A stretch of DNA of 64,000 nt, from the NCBI GenBank assembly GCA_016617855.1, contig JAECUM010009348.1:27183-91182 (forward strand), written 5' to 3'. The stretch is from Megalonaias nervosa. Lineage: Eukaryota; Mollusca; Bivalvia; Unionida; Unionidae. Under the pieces are notes generated by a model that was given only the letters and a program-made list of their open reading frames with translations, did not search any database and was not told where the DNA came from. Positions 13,674 through 27,136 of this stretch are shown piece after piece. Position numbers and translations under genes: made by a program. Positions within the stretch are counted from its first letter, which is position 1; every line of letters begins with the position of its first letter.

Positions 13674-13741
<68 letters not shown>

Positions 13742-14126
13742 GGGAAAAACATATTTTGCTACTACTCGCTACGTGACACTTTGCTAATATTCCACATCAT
13801 TAAACAACCCACCTGATCTAAACCATCCAATGGGAAATAACAGAATTCTTCTAAGAACCCACCTGCTGGCCCCACCCGCCATTGAGAAATTCCTCAAAAA
13901 CTGTCAGCATGTTTTATTATTAATATTATTAATAATGGTCGTAAACACCTACGTCATCAACTATTTATAATTCATACACAATCTACACTGGTAATATCAT
14001 AAAATAGAATTTATACCCGTGTACAAAAATTAACAATCTAATATCTTGGTTTTAGATAATCATTAGAATTTAGTCATGAACAAAATCACGCACCAAGAAG
14101 TACAAAAGATGAAGATATACATAACA
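13230..14126 (-). mobile_element. solo LTR inserted in a minisatellite
   Basis: On the plus strand it starts TGTTACGACTCTATG and ends GATATACATAACA, as in the other copies of this LTR family. Its interior is more diverged and carries a compound AC/AT microsatellite. The flanking tetramers are GTGC and GCGC, a possible decayed 4-bp target duplication. Both flanks are units of the same 20-bp tandem repeat. Confidence 0.75.
13674..13738. repeat. (AC)n(AT)n compound microsatellite
   Basis: An AC run followed without a break by an AT run, inside the solo LTR. Confidence 0.97.
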
Positions 14127-14128
14127 GC

Positions 14129-14210
14129 GCCTATATTTACGATTATGTACTTATATACGTGAATATGTGCCTATTCATGTGATTATATGCCTATACATGC
14201 GATTGTGTCG
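14129..14210. repeat. 20-bp minisatellite, right of a solo LTR
   Basis: Four imperfect 20-bp units follow one another, of the form GCCTATATTTACGATTATGT, ACTTATATACGTGAATATGT, GCCTATTCATGTGATTATAT and GCCTATACATGCGATTGTGT. Confidence 0.8.
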
Positions 14211-14439
14211 ATGACTAGTGACATTAAATCGCCTCCTTAAATTCTTCTGTTCAAAGCACCCAGGTCTGTGTTAATATGTATACTGTAGCACAACACAAAC
14301 TGACTGACCCAGAGGCGTTAAACGTCATGCACAAAACCAAACCCAATCAATGTTAAAAACTAAAACAAAACTTTAAATAAAACACAACAGAACTATATGA
14401 GGTGAATGGACAGATGACCAGTAGAAGCTGGTGAAACAA

Positions 14440-14725
14440 TTTTTCAGTCATATCGCTACGATGTCTGAAGTGTGCCAGTTTATAGTGATGTCTAGCACTG
14501 GGGCATCATGCCGCAGACATGTAGCATCATGTCCCACCCAGTCACATTATCTTGACACCAGGTCAACCATCCCTAACACTAACCTCTTAATGCTGAGCGC
14601 CTAGCGAGGCAGCTGTTAACACCATTTTTTATAAGTCTTTGGTATGACTCGGCCTGGGTTTGTACCCGCGACCTCCCGCATCCGAAGTGGACGCTGGAAC
14701 TACTAGGCCACTTGAGCTCTATACG
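14440..14725 (-). mobile_element. tRNA-derived SINE, copy 1
   Basis: Read on the minus strand, it begins with a tRNA-like head (GTGGCCTAGTAG as box A region; GGGTACAAACCC as box B region). A body with GCTAGGCGCTCAGCATTAAG and AGATAATGTGACTGGGTGGG follows. The end region contains GATATGACTGAAAAATTG. The same head and body occur at 39173-39430 on the same strand. The body resembles common molluscan SINEs from memory. It is transcribed by RNA polymerase III in active families; this copy is diverged. Confidence 0.8.
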
Positions 14726-15567
14726 TAAGGACCCACGCGTATGTAAAATGTAAGACACTCTGCATCTTGGTTATTAATTATGCAATATGAGAATCACAAA
14801 AATATCGCCCAATTTTATATGTGTCTTTAACTATAAGGCAGGTTAGGAATTCGCCCTGTTGCTATACGTAGAATGTATTGATAATACCTGACGTGCACCG
14901 CCATATTTCTTACGGACAAGAAGAACAAAACAGGAGTCTACACATTTTGATGCTTACACTGAACATTGTTGTTCTGCTCATAATTAATTAGAAGAATGGA
15001 CTGAAGCATTTCATGCTAGGCCTGAGCTGTTGTGGCTAATCAAGTTAATTCACTGATGCGTGAAATATGCGTGTGTAACTGTGATGATATTGTAACATAT
15101 ATCAACAGATATATCAGTCCAAGGGTACTCAAGGTCTGTGACTATCGCAGAATAAAATATAGCTTCTGGTGATGGACGATGACAACAGTTTCTGAAGCAC
15201 ATTTTATGAACAAAATAAGGAAATATAACCGAATCTATGGATGTTATCATATTATCAACTCAGTATGATATATTAGCTTTAATTCGATAGAAATGAATTG
15301 TTTCTTTATTGTTGTGTGCCTTTCAAGCCCAGCTACATGGGTTAACTTTTGATAAGTCAAGATCAGTTTAATGAGTCATTCTGAATGAGAATTATTGTTT
15401 ACTATGGATGCAAGAGATTAGTAAAAGGTTCGTAAAAGCGGTATGTGTTGTCGTTGATTATATTCAGTGTCCAAACTTTAAGAAGTCTATTTCAAATTTC
15501 TGGCATATTATGCACACAGAAAAGCAAATGACTTTGTAAGTAGTTTTGTATGAAGTCACACACCACG

Positions 15568-15570
<3 letters not shown>
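14726..15570. other. stretch without recognised gene
   Basis: AT-rich, with no gene or repeat recognised. Confidence 0.5.
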
Positions 15571-15605
<35 letters not shown>

Positions 15606-15608
15606 ACA
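15571..15608. repeat. (AC)n microsatellite
   Basis: An AC run with two A insertions near its right end. Confidence 0.95.
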
Positions 15609-17316
15609 AACAAAATACACCCCACAAACATGTTATATTAGTTTTAATGAAGAACAAAATGCTCTTGTTTAGTATTGTAAAGATTAGGTATTATGATTTC
15701 CACTTCAGTGATGAGCGGCGCCAGGAAGACTTTTTAATTTTTTTTTGCTAAGTGAACTCCTATCTACAAAGTGGTAAACAATGGTTCTAAACACTAAATG
15801 TAGCTCGCAAATGCTGAATAGAAGTTATCTGAAATCTATGTTACAAGAAATGGGAAAAATATCAACGACGATTCAGGCTGGAACCTATCTGTGTTCTTCA
15901 GTTTGCATCGTGTTGAATATTTCATTCTCATGTAAGGACTGGACTTGAAAGAAAACACTAAAAGGAAAGCAAAGATAAGTTTGTTGTGACATAGGAATTT
16001 CGATATTTGTTCACAAATTGTCATTTTATTAGACTCTATGAGCAAAAAGGAAAACAAAAACGAAAAGAGACCCATTTGGATAATAGAAGATAGAAAACGA
16101 CATAGTCACTAAGCTTAATGACTTTTTAAACAAAACTTACTGATCTTTAGAGATTGTATTCGCATAAAAAGAGATATTTCTCCATTTTGAAAAGGCATTT
16201 CATTAAAGTGAGTGAACTTAATCAGTTGTCTAACAATGGTTACTTTAAAAATCAAGACAGCAGTTTTGCCGTATATATATCACAGTAGTTCTCGTCCGTG
16301 GCATCACCGTTTGCATTCATAATTATATTAAATAAATTTTCTCTTAAATCGTTTGTTGAGTTTTCAAGCGTGCATTCATTCCCCTCGCTAATGATAGAAT
16401 ACTACGACCAACACTTCACACCCGTATATTAGTTAATCTTCTCATCGTTCAATCTAGCTCTAAACTGTAAGTTTGAAAAGGCGTCAGGAGTAGCATGCAA
16501 TGTCCGTTTGAATTGTTTATGTTCGTGTAGACAGTCCGTGCATATATGTCATTTCTTTGTTCTTCATCTCATGAGATACACTTCGTTCTGTAATGTTGTT
16601 CCACAGACTATAGCTGAATGTATAACCAGCAGAATTGTTTGATTGAATTGTAGTTATTGTTCGAGGCTAAATTTTTGTAGTTTACTGACCTTTTAGAGCC
16701 AGTGAGTGGCATACTACAAGAATAGTTCTGTCAATAATTGACTTTTTAAATCATTTTATCAAACTTACAGCTATCATATATATTGAAAATAATACTGTTA
16801 TAAACACGGTGATAAATATTTAAACGTGAGTTAATTAAGTCTACTGCTGTTTTTGTGAACGTGTGATGATTGTGAAGGAACAATTGCTTCTGTTAGCAGT
16901 TTGTTTGTTCTTTAAAGGTGAATATACAGCAATTGCCATCTGTAACTGCGGGATATTATTGTTTTCCGCTTTCGTCAAAAAAATCGTGGAGATGCTTAAT
17001 TACTTATTTTACTTGAATCTCATGAAAATTGTTTAAATAGTTTTGTACGAAATCTAATTAAAACAACAAACAATACAAATGGGAGACGAGTTTAAAGACA
17101 TACAAGACAAAACAATGTCGTCCTGCGAAGGGACAAAACAGGAAACTAATGCTTCAGTTTCTTGGCACACAAACAAAAATGCATCCAGTTTCTGCCATTA
17201 TAAATGGATAAATGTATGCTCTTTATATATAACAGATTTTTGTTATCTTAATTAGAAATAGATAAGTATTTTGCAAAAATGACTTGAATCCCTCTTGTAG
17301 ACGACTAAACCACGCT
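15609..17316. other. stretch without recognised gene
   Basis: AT-rich. A 79-codon minus-strand frame (15836-16075) has no recognisable content. Confidence 0.5.
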
Positions 17317-17375
17317 CATACATACATACATACATACATACATACATACATACATACATACATACATGCATACAT
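17317..17375. repeat. (CATA)n microsatellite at the 3' end of a LINE
   Basis: A tetranucleotide run ending in the variant CATACATGCATACATT, directly next to the 3' end of the minus-strand LINE. Confidence 0.95.
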
Positions 17376-17414
17376 TCTTTCGTTCGTCCGTCGAGTCGAC
17401 GAGGACCACTCTAG

Positions 17415-19890
17415 TCATCCGAGGGTTGTAGGGGCTGGTTCTGTTCTGTGTGTGCGCAGGTGGCTGATAAGGCCAATCCTTGCACGGAAGGTTCGTTTGC
17501 ATAAAGGACAAGGGATGAGTGAGACATCTCCAGGAGGGTTGATGCCACGCGCTTTTCTGGCTTGCCTCTTCAGCTCCGCTGCTGCTGTCCTGCTAGATTC
17601 ACACAACTTGGAGCCTTTGTGCACGGAGGAACGCCATGTGACTCGATCGTTGGCTGCTTGCTCCCAGAAATCAGGTTTTATGTTGAACGCTTTCAATGCA
17701 GCTTTCAGATTGTCTTTGAAGCGTTTCTTTTGACCTCCATGGGATCGCTGTCCTTGCTGTAGCTCGCCATAGAAGAGTCTCTTAGGCAGCCGGTGGTCTG
17801 GCATGCGTACAACGTGTCCTGCCCAGCGTAGCTGAGACTGCATCAGGATGGTGTGGATGCTGGGGAGATCAGCTTGGGTGAGTACCTCAGTGTCTGGAAC
17901 CTTGTCCTGCCACTTGATGTTCTGGATTTTCCTGAGACTTGTTGTATGAAAGTGGTTCAGCTTCCTGGCGTGGCGTTGGTACACCGTCCACGTTTCGCAT
18001 GCGTAAAGTAGTGTGGGGAGCACAACTGCCCTGTAGACCTTTAGTCTGGTCTGGATGCTGCTGCCTCTTCTATTCCAGACGTTGGTATACAGTCTGCCGA
18101 AAGATGCGCTGGCTCTGGCAATGCGGAGGTTCACCTCGTCGTCAATAGTTACGCTCTGTGACAGTGTGCTTCCAAGGTAGGTGAAGCGGTTCACTACGGT
18201 GAGTTTTTGGCCGTTGACGGTGATGTTGGGCTCAACATAGGGCTTTCCATGGGCAGGCTGATGCAGGACTTCAGTCTTCTTGGTACTGATGGTGAGACCG
18301 AAGCTTGTGCAGGAGCTGGAGAACTTGTCAACGTTGCGTTGCAGGTCGGCTTCTGAGCCAGCGTTGAGGGCGCAGTCATCAGCAAATAGAAAATCCCTGA
18401 TGGTGTCTGTCATAACCTTGGTTTTCGCTTGAAGCCTCCTGGGGTTGAACAGTTTTCCATCTGTACGGTACCTAATGCCGACTCCAACATCTCCGTCTCT
18501 GAAACCATTAGTCAGCATGGCGGAGAACAATAGACTGAATAGTGTCAGTGCCAGAACACAACCCTGCTTGACGCCATTGGTTACTGGGAATGGTTCAGAT
18601 GTCTGTTAATTGTCCTGGACTCGTGCCTGCATGCCGTCGTGGAAATGCTGCACCATGGATATAAATTTTCTCGGGCATCCGTATTTGGCCATTACCTACC
18701 ACAAGCCTTCTCTGCTGACAGTATCAAAGGCCTTTGTCAAGTCGACATAGATGGAGAAAAGGTCTGCGTTTTGCTACTGACATTTCTCTTGTAGCTGCCT
18801 CGCAGCAAACACCATGTCGATGGTCCCACGCTTTTTCCGGAATCCACACTGGCTTTCTGGTAGGAGTCCCTGGTCAAGGTGTGTAGTGAGGCGGTTCAGT
18901 AGGATTCTGGCGAGTATCTTTCCTGCGATTGAGAGCAAGGATATACCCCGGTGGTTGTCGCAGGCCTGGCGGTTCCCTTTGCGCTTATACAGGTGGATTA
19001 TGGAAGCGTCTTTGAATTCCTGGGGGATCGTCTCTTGCTGCCACATCAGTAAAAACAGTTGGTGGAGCCTTTCTATCAGGACTGTACCCCCTTCCTTGTA
19101 GACTTCAGCTGGGATGGAGTCTGAACCAGGGGCTTTGCCACAGGAGAGCAGACGTATCGCTTTCTGTGTCTCGAGCAAGGTTGGAGGCTCATCCAGTGCT
19201 TCGTTGATGGGTAATTGAGGGAGACCACTGATGGCATCATCGTTGATGGATGAGGGGCGATTCAGGATGCTGTCAAAGTGTTCAGCCCACGTTCAAGAAT
19301 CTTCTCTTTGTCAGTAATTAGTGTGTTCCCGTCTGCGCTGAGAATGGGGGGGGGGGTGATCCAGAGGATGTAGTTCCATACACTTCTTTCAGGGCGTTGT
19401 AGAAGTTCTTCATGTCATTGCCGTCTGCATATCACTGGATCTCATCAGCTTTGTTGCTCAGCCATGTATCTCGCATCTGGCGGAGTTTCTGCTGTACAGT
19501 TCTGCGTATATTGTTGTACGCATCTTTCCTGGGGGTGGACTTGGGGTTGTTGAGGTAGGTTTGATGGAGGCGGTGTTTTTAATCCAGCAACTGCTTGACC
19601 TCGTCGCAGTTCTCATCAAACCAGTCTTGGTGCTTTCTGCTTGAGGGTCCTAGGATTTCCGAGGCTGTGCTGTAGACCATCTCTCTGAATGCCGCCCAGT
19701 CGGTTTCCACATTCTGATTGTCCAGAGGGGTGGATTTCAGACGCTCTTCCAGGGCATCCACAAGAGACTGTTAGGTACTGGTGCATTTCAGCTTGGTGAT
19801 GTTTAGTCGTTTAGGAGCCTTCTTTCCCTGTGGGCGTCTTTTGGACTGAATGCGGATGTTAAGCTTGGTGATGATGAGGCGGTGGTCTGT
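17415..19890 (-). pseudogene. LINE ORF, reverse transcriptase and C2H2 part, broken
   Basis: After the endonuclease part the coding region continues through a linker (19761-19579, with SSRKHQDWFDENC) and then the reverse transcriptase. Motifs seen are GKAPGSDSIPAEV and RGISLLSIAGKIL (19178-18774), YVDLTKAFDTV (motif A, about 18750-18715), NGVKQGCVLALTLF (motif B, about 18590-18550) and FLFADDCAL (motif C, about 18400-18375), so the FADD catalytic pair is intact. A long C-terminal segment (TYLGSTLS, LYACETWTVY, LRWAGHVVRM) follows and ends in a C2H2 finger CPLCKRTFRARIG...HLRTH shortly before the stop at 17415. A TAG follows GADC where the family has W. Other stops lie near 19580, 18775 and 18605, and the frame changes between about 19580 and 19180. 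Confidence 0.88.
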
Positions 19891-20649
19891 CTAGCAGTCG
19901 GCGCCGCACAAGGACTTGGTGACACGCACATCCTGCCTGTCCCTCTTCCTGACAATGACGTAGTCGATGAGATGCCAGTGCTTAGAGCGAGGGTGCATCC
20001 ATGAAGTCCGATTCCGGGTAGGGAGGCGGAAAACTGTACTGGTGATCAGCAGTTCATGCTCGGCGCAAGTCTGGAGCAAAAGGAGGCCGTTGCTGTTACA
20101 GTGACCCACTCCGTGCTTTCCTAGCACTCCATCCCAGGCAACGTGATCACAGCCTACTCTCGCATTGAAGTCACCAAGAATGACGAGCTTATCTGCCATT
20201 GGAACGTCAGCAATGACGGAGTGAAGTTCCTCATAGAACTTGGCCTTCACTTCATCCGGGTTTGTCATGGTTGGAGCGTAGCAACTGATGATGGTAAGGT
20301 GCTTTCTTCCAAACAAGAGGGGGAGTTTCATGGTCATGAGTCTGTCGTTTACTCCTTTGGGAGGTCCAGCCAATTTGCCAATCAGTGCTGTCTTCACTGC
20401 AAAGTCGACACCAGCCTCACGGCGCTCTTCACTTCCTCGGCCGCTCCAAAAGAACGTGTACCCAGAGCCCCTTTCACAGAGTTCGCCTTCTCCTGCAAGC
20501 CTGGTCTCACTCAAGGCAGTAATGTCCACGTTGTATCTGGCGAGTTCCTTTCCTATTAGGGCAGTTCTCCTCTGGGATCTTTCCACGTCATCTCTGTCCA
20601 GTAAGGTGCGCACATTCCATGCGTCAAGTGAGAGAGGAACAATCCTCAT
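19891..20649 (-). CDS. LINE ORF, AP-like endonuclease part
   Basis: A 252-residue open frame starting MRIVPLSLDAWNVRTL. It has the marks of the exonuclease/endonuclease/phosphatase fold used by non-LTR elements to nick target DNA: WNVRTL near residue 11, ALSETRL near 45 with the metal-binding E, LVILGDFNARVG near 155-166 and LIDYVIVRKR near 228-237. The terminal SDH/TDHRL block lies just after the TAG stop (GADC-stop-TDHRL), so the frame is cut one residue before the last catalytic block. In the intact parent the endonuclease and reverse transcriptase would be one polyprotein. GC content is much higher than in neighbouring DNA. Confidence 0.88.
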   Translation of the reverse strand: MRIVPLSLDAWNVRTLLDRDDVERSQRRTALIGKELARYNVDITALSETRLAGEGELCERGSGYTFFWSGRGSEERREAGVDFAVKTALIGKLAGPPKGVNDRLMTMKLPLLFGRKHLTIISCYAPTMTNPDEVKAKFYEELHSVIADVPMADKLVILGDFNARVGCDHVAWDGVLGKHGVGHCNSNGLLLLQTCAEHELLITSTVFRLPTRNRTSWMHPRSKHWHLIDYVIVRKRDRQDVRVTKSLCGADC

Positions 20650-21085
20650 TTTCTTCTTTGTGTTTCGACCGCTGGAGTAGGGTCCCCACCAGCCGCGGTA
20701 AGCTGGCTAGGGAGGTTTAGAGCAGGCAATGTTTAGGGCACCTTTTCTAGCCCCTTCCTCATGCCAAGGAGGTGAGCAGTGCATTCCTGAAAAGGGCTGC
20801 TCAGTCGCTCAGGGGGCTGCCGGACTCCACTGCTGCTCCGTGTCAGTGGTGAACGACCCTAATGGCCTGAGCCGCCTGTGTGCAGGTTTGCGGCTACGGC
20901 TGCCAGTGTACCCACACCTGCCGCTTCGTCGCTTGCCTGTCGCCACAGGACTTTGGTGGGTGATGAAATGGGATGGGTGGATGACAAGGGTGACTTGCGC
21001 GGTGACTTTGTTTTAAGTGAGGAAGAGTTGCGCAGTTCGTCGACCTCACTCTCTCGCCCAAAACCATCTGAGTCCAGCAGCATGA

Positions 21086-21117
21086 CATACATACATACAT
21101 ACATGCATACATACATA
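21086..21117. repeat. (CATA)n microsatellite at the 5' end of a LINE
   Basis: A CATA run containing CATACATGCATACATAC, abutting the 5' end of the minus-strand LINE. It mirrors the run at 17317-17375. Confidence 0.95.
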
Positions 21118-21760
21118 TTACGATTTGACGAAAATTATTATTTGGCCTTGAATCCGCATAGCATTGCATAATAATTTAACTTCCGGGACATGAGCTCTAT
21201 GTAAAGTGATGAACATACGTAAAGATGATATGTATATATGTAATGAAATGTGTGTACTCAGTATCTGCGTGTAATCCAGGTACGTGAACAAAAGAACACA
21301 TAATGTGTGATGTGTTGTTTGTCAGGCACGGTATTCACTTCAGGCCCTGTATCCTCGTCAGGTCCTGTATCCTCCTCAGACCTAATCTCCTCGAAACAAT
21401 TTGAGAATAAAACTCAAGTACAAGCTCAGAGTTTAGAACGTTTGACATTCTTTAACTTGAATTGTAATAATGTTGCCATTGTGGAACTTTATAAACATAT
21501 ATATAGATATGACCTTTACTTAATGGGCTATACTTTGTATCACATAAGACAATTAGGTTATGGGCTCTGCCTTGAAATTGTGCTTCAAAAGTTTCTATAA
21601 TATGGAGTTAGGTGGCGATACGAAAGATGCATCGTTTCTGCAATATTTTAAGTAGTTTCATTGCCGTAGTAAATTGTAGAAAGCCTGGTAGGTATTTCCA
21701 GCCGTTTGTGTTTCTACCTTCGGCCTCTCAGACCTATCAAGAACCAAAACTTGATTTTTT
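21118..21760. other. stretch without recognised gene
   Basis: AT-rich. A 97-codon frame (21307-21600) contains a short imperfect repeat (GTATCCTC... blocks near 21348-21385) and no known domain. Confidence 0.45.
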
Positions 21761-23254
<1,494 letters not shown>

Positions 23255-23535
23255 ACGTATAAAGACAATCCCTTTTGTAGGACTGAATCTGAAAGAATAC
23301 AAAAAATCATTTCGATAGTTTACTGCTGTGGCGTATGACTGAAAGCAAATAAGTGTCAGATTTACGACTGGCTATATCAGGTATACATCTGATGACAAGA
23401 AGATATCTGCGAAATTACACGGGCTCACACAATTTCAGTTAATACAAATATAAAAATAATGAAGAGTCCAGGAAATTGCGATATACACTGTACATCCTCG
23501 GGTCATAGTATATTCTTGCAATCAATTTGTTGGCA
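23255..23535. repeat. dispersed repeat of unknown class, copy 2
   Basis: Shares with 8640-8866 the ordered blocks AATCCCTTTTGTAGGACTGA, GATTTACGACTGGCTATATC, GGTATACATCTGATGACA, TTGCGATATACACTGTACAT and CCTCGGGTCATAGTATATTC. Here the 53-bp unit that is tandemly repeated in copy 1 occurs only once. Confidence 0.7.
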
Positions 23536-23753
23536 ATCGAGAATATAGTCCGATAAAATACATCAGCGGCTAAAACATCTGTCGTATATTGGAAAATAGT
23601 TCTTGTTTGGAACTATTAAGTTCTTTCCCGAGTTTTTAGATGCACACTATATGCAATGTTTGACAATATATATGACAAGGTCTTTTTTGGAGTCTTTGTA
23701 AGCACAATACATTCAATATACAACATATTATGGAAAATTGTTGGGAAGTGCTT

Positions 23754-23793
<40 letters not shown>

Positions 23794-23795
23794 TA

Positions 23796-23876
<81 letters not shown>

Positions 23877-23882
23877 AGTGTG
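23754..23882. repeat. (AT)n(GT)n microsatellite
   Basis: A long AT run interrupted once by GTATAGTATA and ending in a GT run. Confidence 0.97.
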
Positions 23883-24154
23883 TAATATTTTATCTTACCT
23901 TTGTTACTATTTATCCTATTGTGCAGAAAGAGAGTCAATTTAATTTAGAAGAGAGTTGTTATGGATTTTCAAATGTTTAGACAGTAATTTAAAACCTTAA
24001 TTGTGTTAAATATTATTTCTTAACCATTCGAAGATTTCATTTACCATATGGTATATTCATCCTGATGGATTAATTAAAAAAGAATTCTTATGATGCTGGG
24101 GGGGGGGATTTCAATTATGTAGGTTATTTTTGTAAACAGACTTACCATATCTGG

Positions 24155-24335
24155 AGGGGTTCCGGGTAATGCAATAGTCTAAGGCTCTCGCCTTTACCGA
24201 TCACTGTTATCTCACCTCTGTCCACGTGGGTTCTTACCCTGTTTTTGTTCGGGTTCTTCCTCGACCAGTTATATGGGCGGTCATGTATAGTCTAACATGT
24301 ACTGAAAAATGGAGTCAAACCTCAAATAACAAGAA
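24155..24335 (+). mobile_element. tRNA-derived SINE-like fragment, second type
   Basis: GGGTAATGCAATAGTCTAAG followed by GCTCTCGCCTT resembles a tRNA box A head. GTGGGTTCTTACCC resembles a degraded box B. The tail GAGTCAAACCTCAAATAAC resembles the '...TAAAACCCCAAATAAC' ends of invertebrate SINEs (from memory). No second copy was found in this window. Confidence 0.45.
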
Positions 24336-24530
24336 CAGCAACAATATCTGGACAGTTGCTATAGCTATTCGTCTTGATTAAAGGTATATATTATAATTTT
24401 TTATTTAACTGGTGAGGAAAAAATAGTTTCACTGAGAATTCATTGCTTTTATTTTCTTTATAATATGCACGCTCAGAAATGCGGCAACTTCGTTTTTTCC
24501 CTTAAATGAGAAACAAATTTGTGTGTATGT

Positions 24531-25447
24531 TGTTACGAGTCTATGCTCTTAAATAAGTAACAGAAAAGAGAGAAGACAACAAGCTTTGTAAAAAATTTAA
24601 CAAATAATTTCTTTCCCTAGAATACAATGTGATAAAAGAGAAAAGAAAACTTACGGTATTGGGAACTAAAGCCAAAAATAATACAAGAATTAAAGACACA
24701 AGTAATAAAATGTCCTGAATAAGACTCAGGTCAAGTCCCGAAGGTATCCAAAATTACGGAAAAGACGTGTTTCTTACGGTCTGCAAAGTGCTGATGTGTC
24801 AACAGTCTCTTGTTGAATCATATAAAGATTTTTAAAGGTTTGAATTCAGTATAAATTTCAGTGAATGTCTTTATCCAAGAATTATATTAGAGCACTACTT
24901 TTGTATTTCCAGAGACAATAATCACTTTAAATTCAATAATTGGAAGAAAATAAAATTCAGCCCAAACTGGTCACAACATAATCCAACTTAAAGTGCTAAA
25001 TGTTGAAGCACGGGAGCTAAAATCCTCACAGTCACAAGATAATATAGTTCTCTGTTTGACCCCAGGCCACAAATTAGCATTTTCAAAAACAACAATTACT
25101 TAATGGAATATAACCTTCTAGAATGATCTAATGAGCCTTGTTTATTACAACACAATAGCTTATACAAATTCACTTGGGAATCTCCAAAACCCTGACCCAA
25201 ATCAACATGTTTACCTGAATAATAATTCGGTTAATAACCTCATACACATAAAGACTAATGACTCTATTATTAGTTGTTTACATAATTGAAATATAAAGTT
25301 TTTAAAAAAGTCAATCAGGTCAAGCAGAAATGAACTCAATTTTGGACAAGGTCAAGTCCAGCAAACAATGTTACATTGCAATAACATCTAATGAAATAAA
25401 AAAATTTAAAACTAACAAACAAACAATCAAATTAAATATACATAACA
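24531..25447 (-). repeat. 3' LTR of the Gmr1-like element
   Basis: 917 bp. In element orientation it starts TGTTATGTATATTTAATTTG right after the polypurine tract and ends CATAGACTCGTAACA. It is a close relative of the LTRs at 6926, 10272, 13230 and 51842. Confidence 0.9.
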
Positions 25448-25461
25448 CCTCCCCTCATAAC
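25448..25461 (-). promoter_or_regulatory. polypurine tract
   Basis: On the minus strand GTTATGAGGGGAGG sits directly against the first base of the 3' LTR. This is the expected place of the plus-strand primer used during reverse transcription, and it fixes the LTR edge. Confidence 0.8.
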
Positions 25462-25582
25462 GAAAAAGAAGGATTTATACAATAAATCTTTCCTTTTACT
25501 ATAATCAAATATACATGTGGTAAAAAATGACATAAGACAAGATGTTATGAATGGCACAAAGTATACATGAAACAATATATTT

Positions 25583-26900
25583 CTATACACGGGAAGGTGC
25601 GTCTCCTATTAAATTGTCTTTTCCCTTGACGTGTCTGATGTCAATATTATATTCCTGCAACAACAAACTCCACTTTAATAATCTCTGATTTTTGTTTTTC
25701 ATCTTGCCGATGAAAGTAAGGGGGTTGTGATCACTATACACAATAATCGGAGAAAGAGCGGAACGAAGGTAAACTTGAAAGAGTTGTAATGCCAATATCA
25801 AAGCCAAACATTCCTTCTCGGTTTTAGAATAATTTCTCTGGTGCTTATTTAATTTCTTAGAAAAATATCATGCCAGATAATCAACACCATTTTTATCTTC
25901 TTGAATCAGTACTACTCCAACCCCAACATCACTTGCATCAACATACAGATTAAATGATTGGCTGAAATGTGGAGATGTAAGAACTGGTGCACCGTTAAGT
26001 ATGGCCTTTAATTTATCAAACGCCTCCTGACATTTTTCAGACCAATTAAACTTCGTTTTCTTGCTCAAGAAAGTTATCAGGGGTTCAGCAATTATGGAAA
26101 AATTGGAACAAAATTTCCGATAGTATCCAGCCATACCCAAAAATCGCATCAGTTGCCTTTTACTGATAGGCACAGGGAATTCAGAGATAGCTTTGACCTT
26201 AGCATCTGTAGTTTTAACTTGTCCATGTCCCACGATATGTCCTAGAAATGTTACACAAGCACGGCAAAACTCACTTTTGGATAAATTAATGGTCAAACTT
26301 GCATCAGTGAGTCTGTCAAAGAGTTTCCAAATTGTTGCTAAATGTTCCTTCCAGGTGTCGTTGTAGATGATGACATCATCGATGTAAGCAATACAATTAT
26401 CTAGACCAGATGTAATCATGTTCATTAAATGTTGAAAAGTATCAGGAGAACCTTTCATCCAAAACGGCATCACTTTATATTGATAAAGTCCATCTGGAGT
26501 CACGAATGCCGAAATTTCCTTTGCCCTTTCCGTTAGTGGAATTTGCCAAAATTATTTCAGAAGCTCAAGTTTGGTGACGTACTTTGCATTTCCAATTTTA
26601 TCAATGCAGTCATCGAATCTTGGTAATGGAAATGAATCTGTTTTAGTCACGCTGTTCACCTTTATATAATCAGTGCACATGCGCGAAGTATTATCTGGTT
26701 TCGGAACAAGTATACATGGTGAACTTCAGTCATTTTTACTCGGATCTATGAAATCATTCTCCAGCAAATACTGAATTTCGTTTTCCAAGCATTCCTGTTT
26801 GGGAGGGTTCATCCTGTACGGGTGTTGTTTCACAGGTGTGGAATTTACAATTTCAACGTCATGGTAGATTTTCTTTTTTTGTAGGAACATCTGGTCATAT
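25583..26900 (-). pseudogene. Ty3/gypsy reverse transcriptase and RNase H
   Basis: The RT begins after VKQHPYRMNPPKQ (about 26840-26800). It continues with FVTPDGLYQYKVMPFWMKGS (about 26510-26450), CIAYIDDVIIYND (catalytic YIDD near 26395-26355), TFLGHIVGHGQV and LRFLGMAGYYRKF-like blocks. RNase H follows with NLYVDASDVGVGVVL, then after one stop LALILALQLFQVYL, YSDHNPLTF and HVKGKDNLIGDAPSR, ending at 25583. All catalytic landmarks are present, but stops at about 26553 and 26725, and another between the two RNase H halves near 25868, break the frame. The order relative to integrase is reversed from ordinary Ty3/gypsy elements. Confidence 0.9.
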
Positions 26901-27136
26901 TCAAGTAATAACTGTTTAAGTTCATTCCGTTCTTGTTGTTGTAAATGTGAACGTTTCTGGTCTAGATTATTCAGAATTTAAGAATTCCGAAGATTTGGTA
27001 CTCCAAAATTAATAGAGTCCGATTGCATTCCTTTGCTTAAATCTTCAGTGAGTGGGCCAGGTACAACTAAATTAATTGCACGATTAACCTGGCCATCTCT
27101 CACAACATACTGGTACTCCTTTAATTTATTTACATC

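Larger units (their letters stand above)
17376..21085 (-). mobile_element. near full-length APE-RT LINE with C-terminal C2H2 finger
   Basis: The element carries an AP-like endonuclease, a reverse transcriptase and a C-terminal zinc finger, and is clearly GC-richer than its surroundings. Proteins of this type are often labelled 'craniofacial development protein 2-like' in databases (from memory). The RTE-related clade placement is uncertain. It begins about 430 bases upstream of the endonuclease start and ends close to the CATA repeat. CATA repeats sharing the same ATGCATAC variant lie at both edges. Only a few stops and one or two frame changes break the coding region, so this is one of the younger elements in the window. 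Confidence 0.9.

Noticed and set aside
17284..17733. 149-codon plus-strand frame starting in the CATA repeat
   Set aside because: It is the antisense shadow of the LINE C-terminal region.
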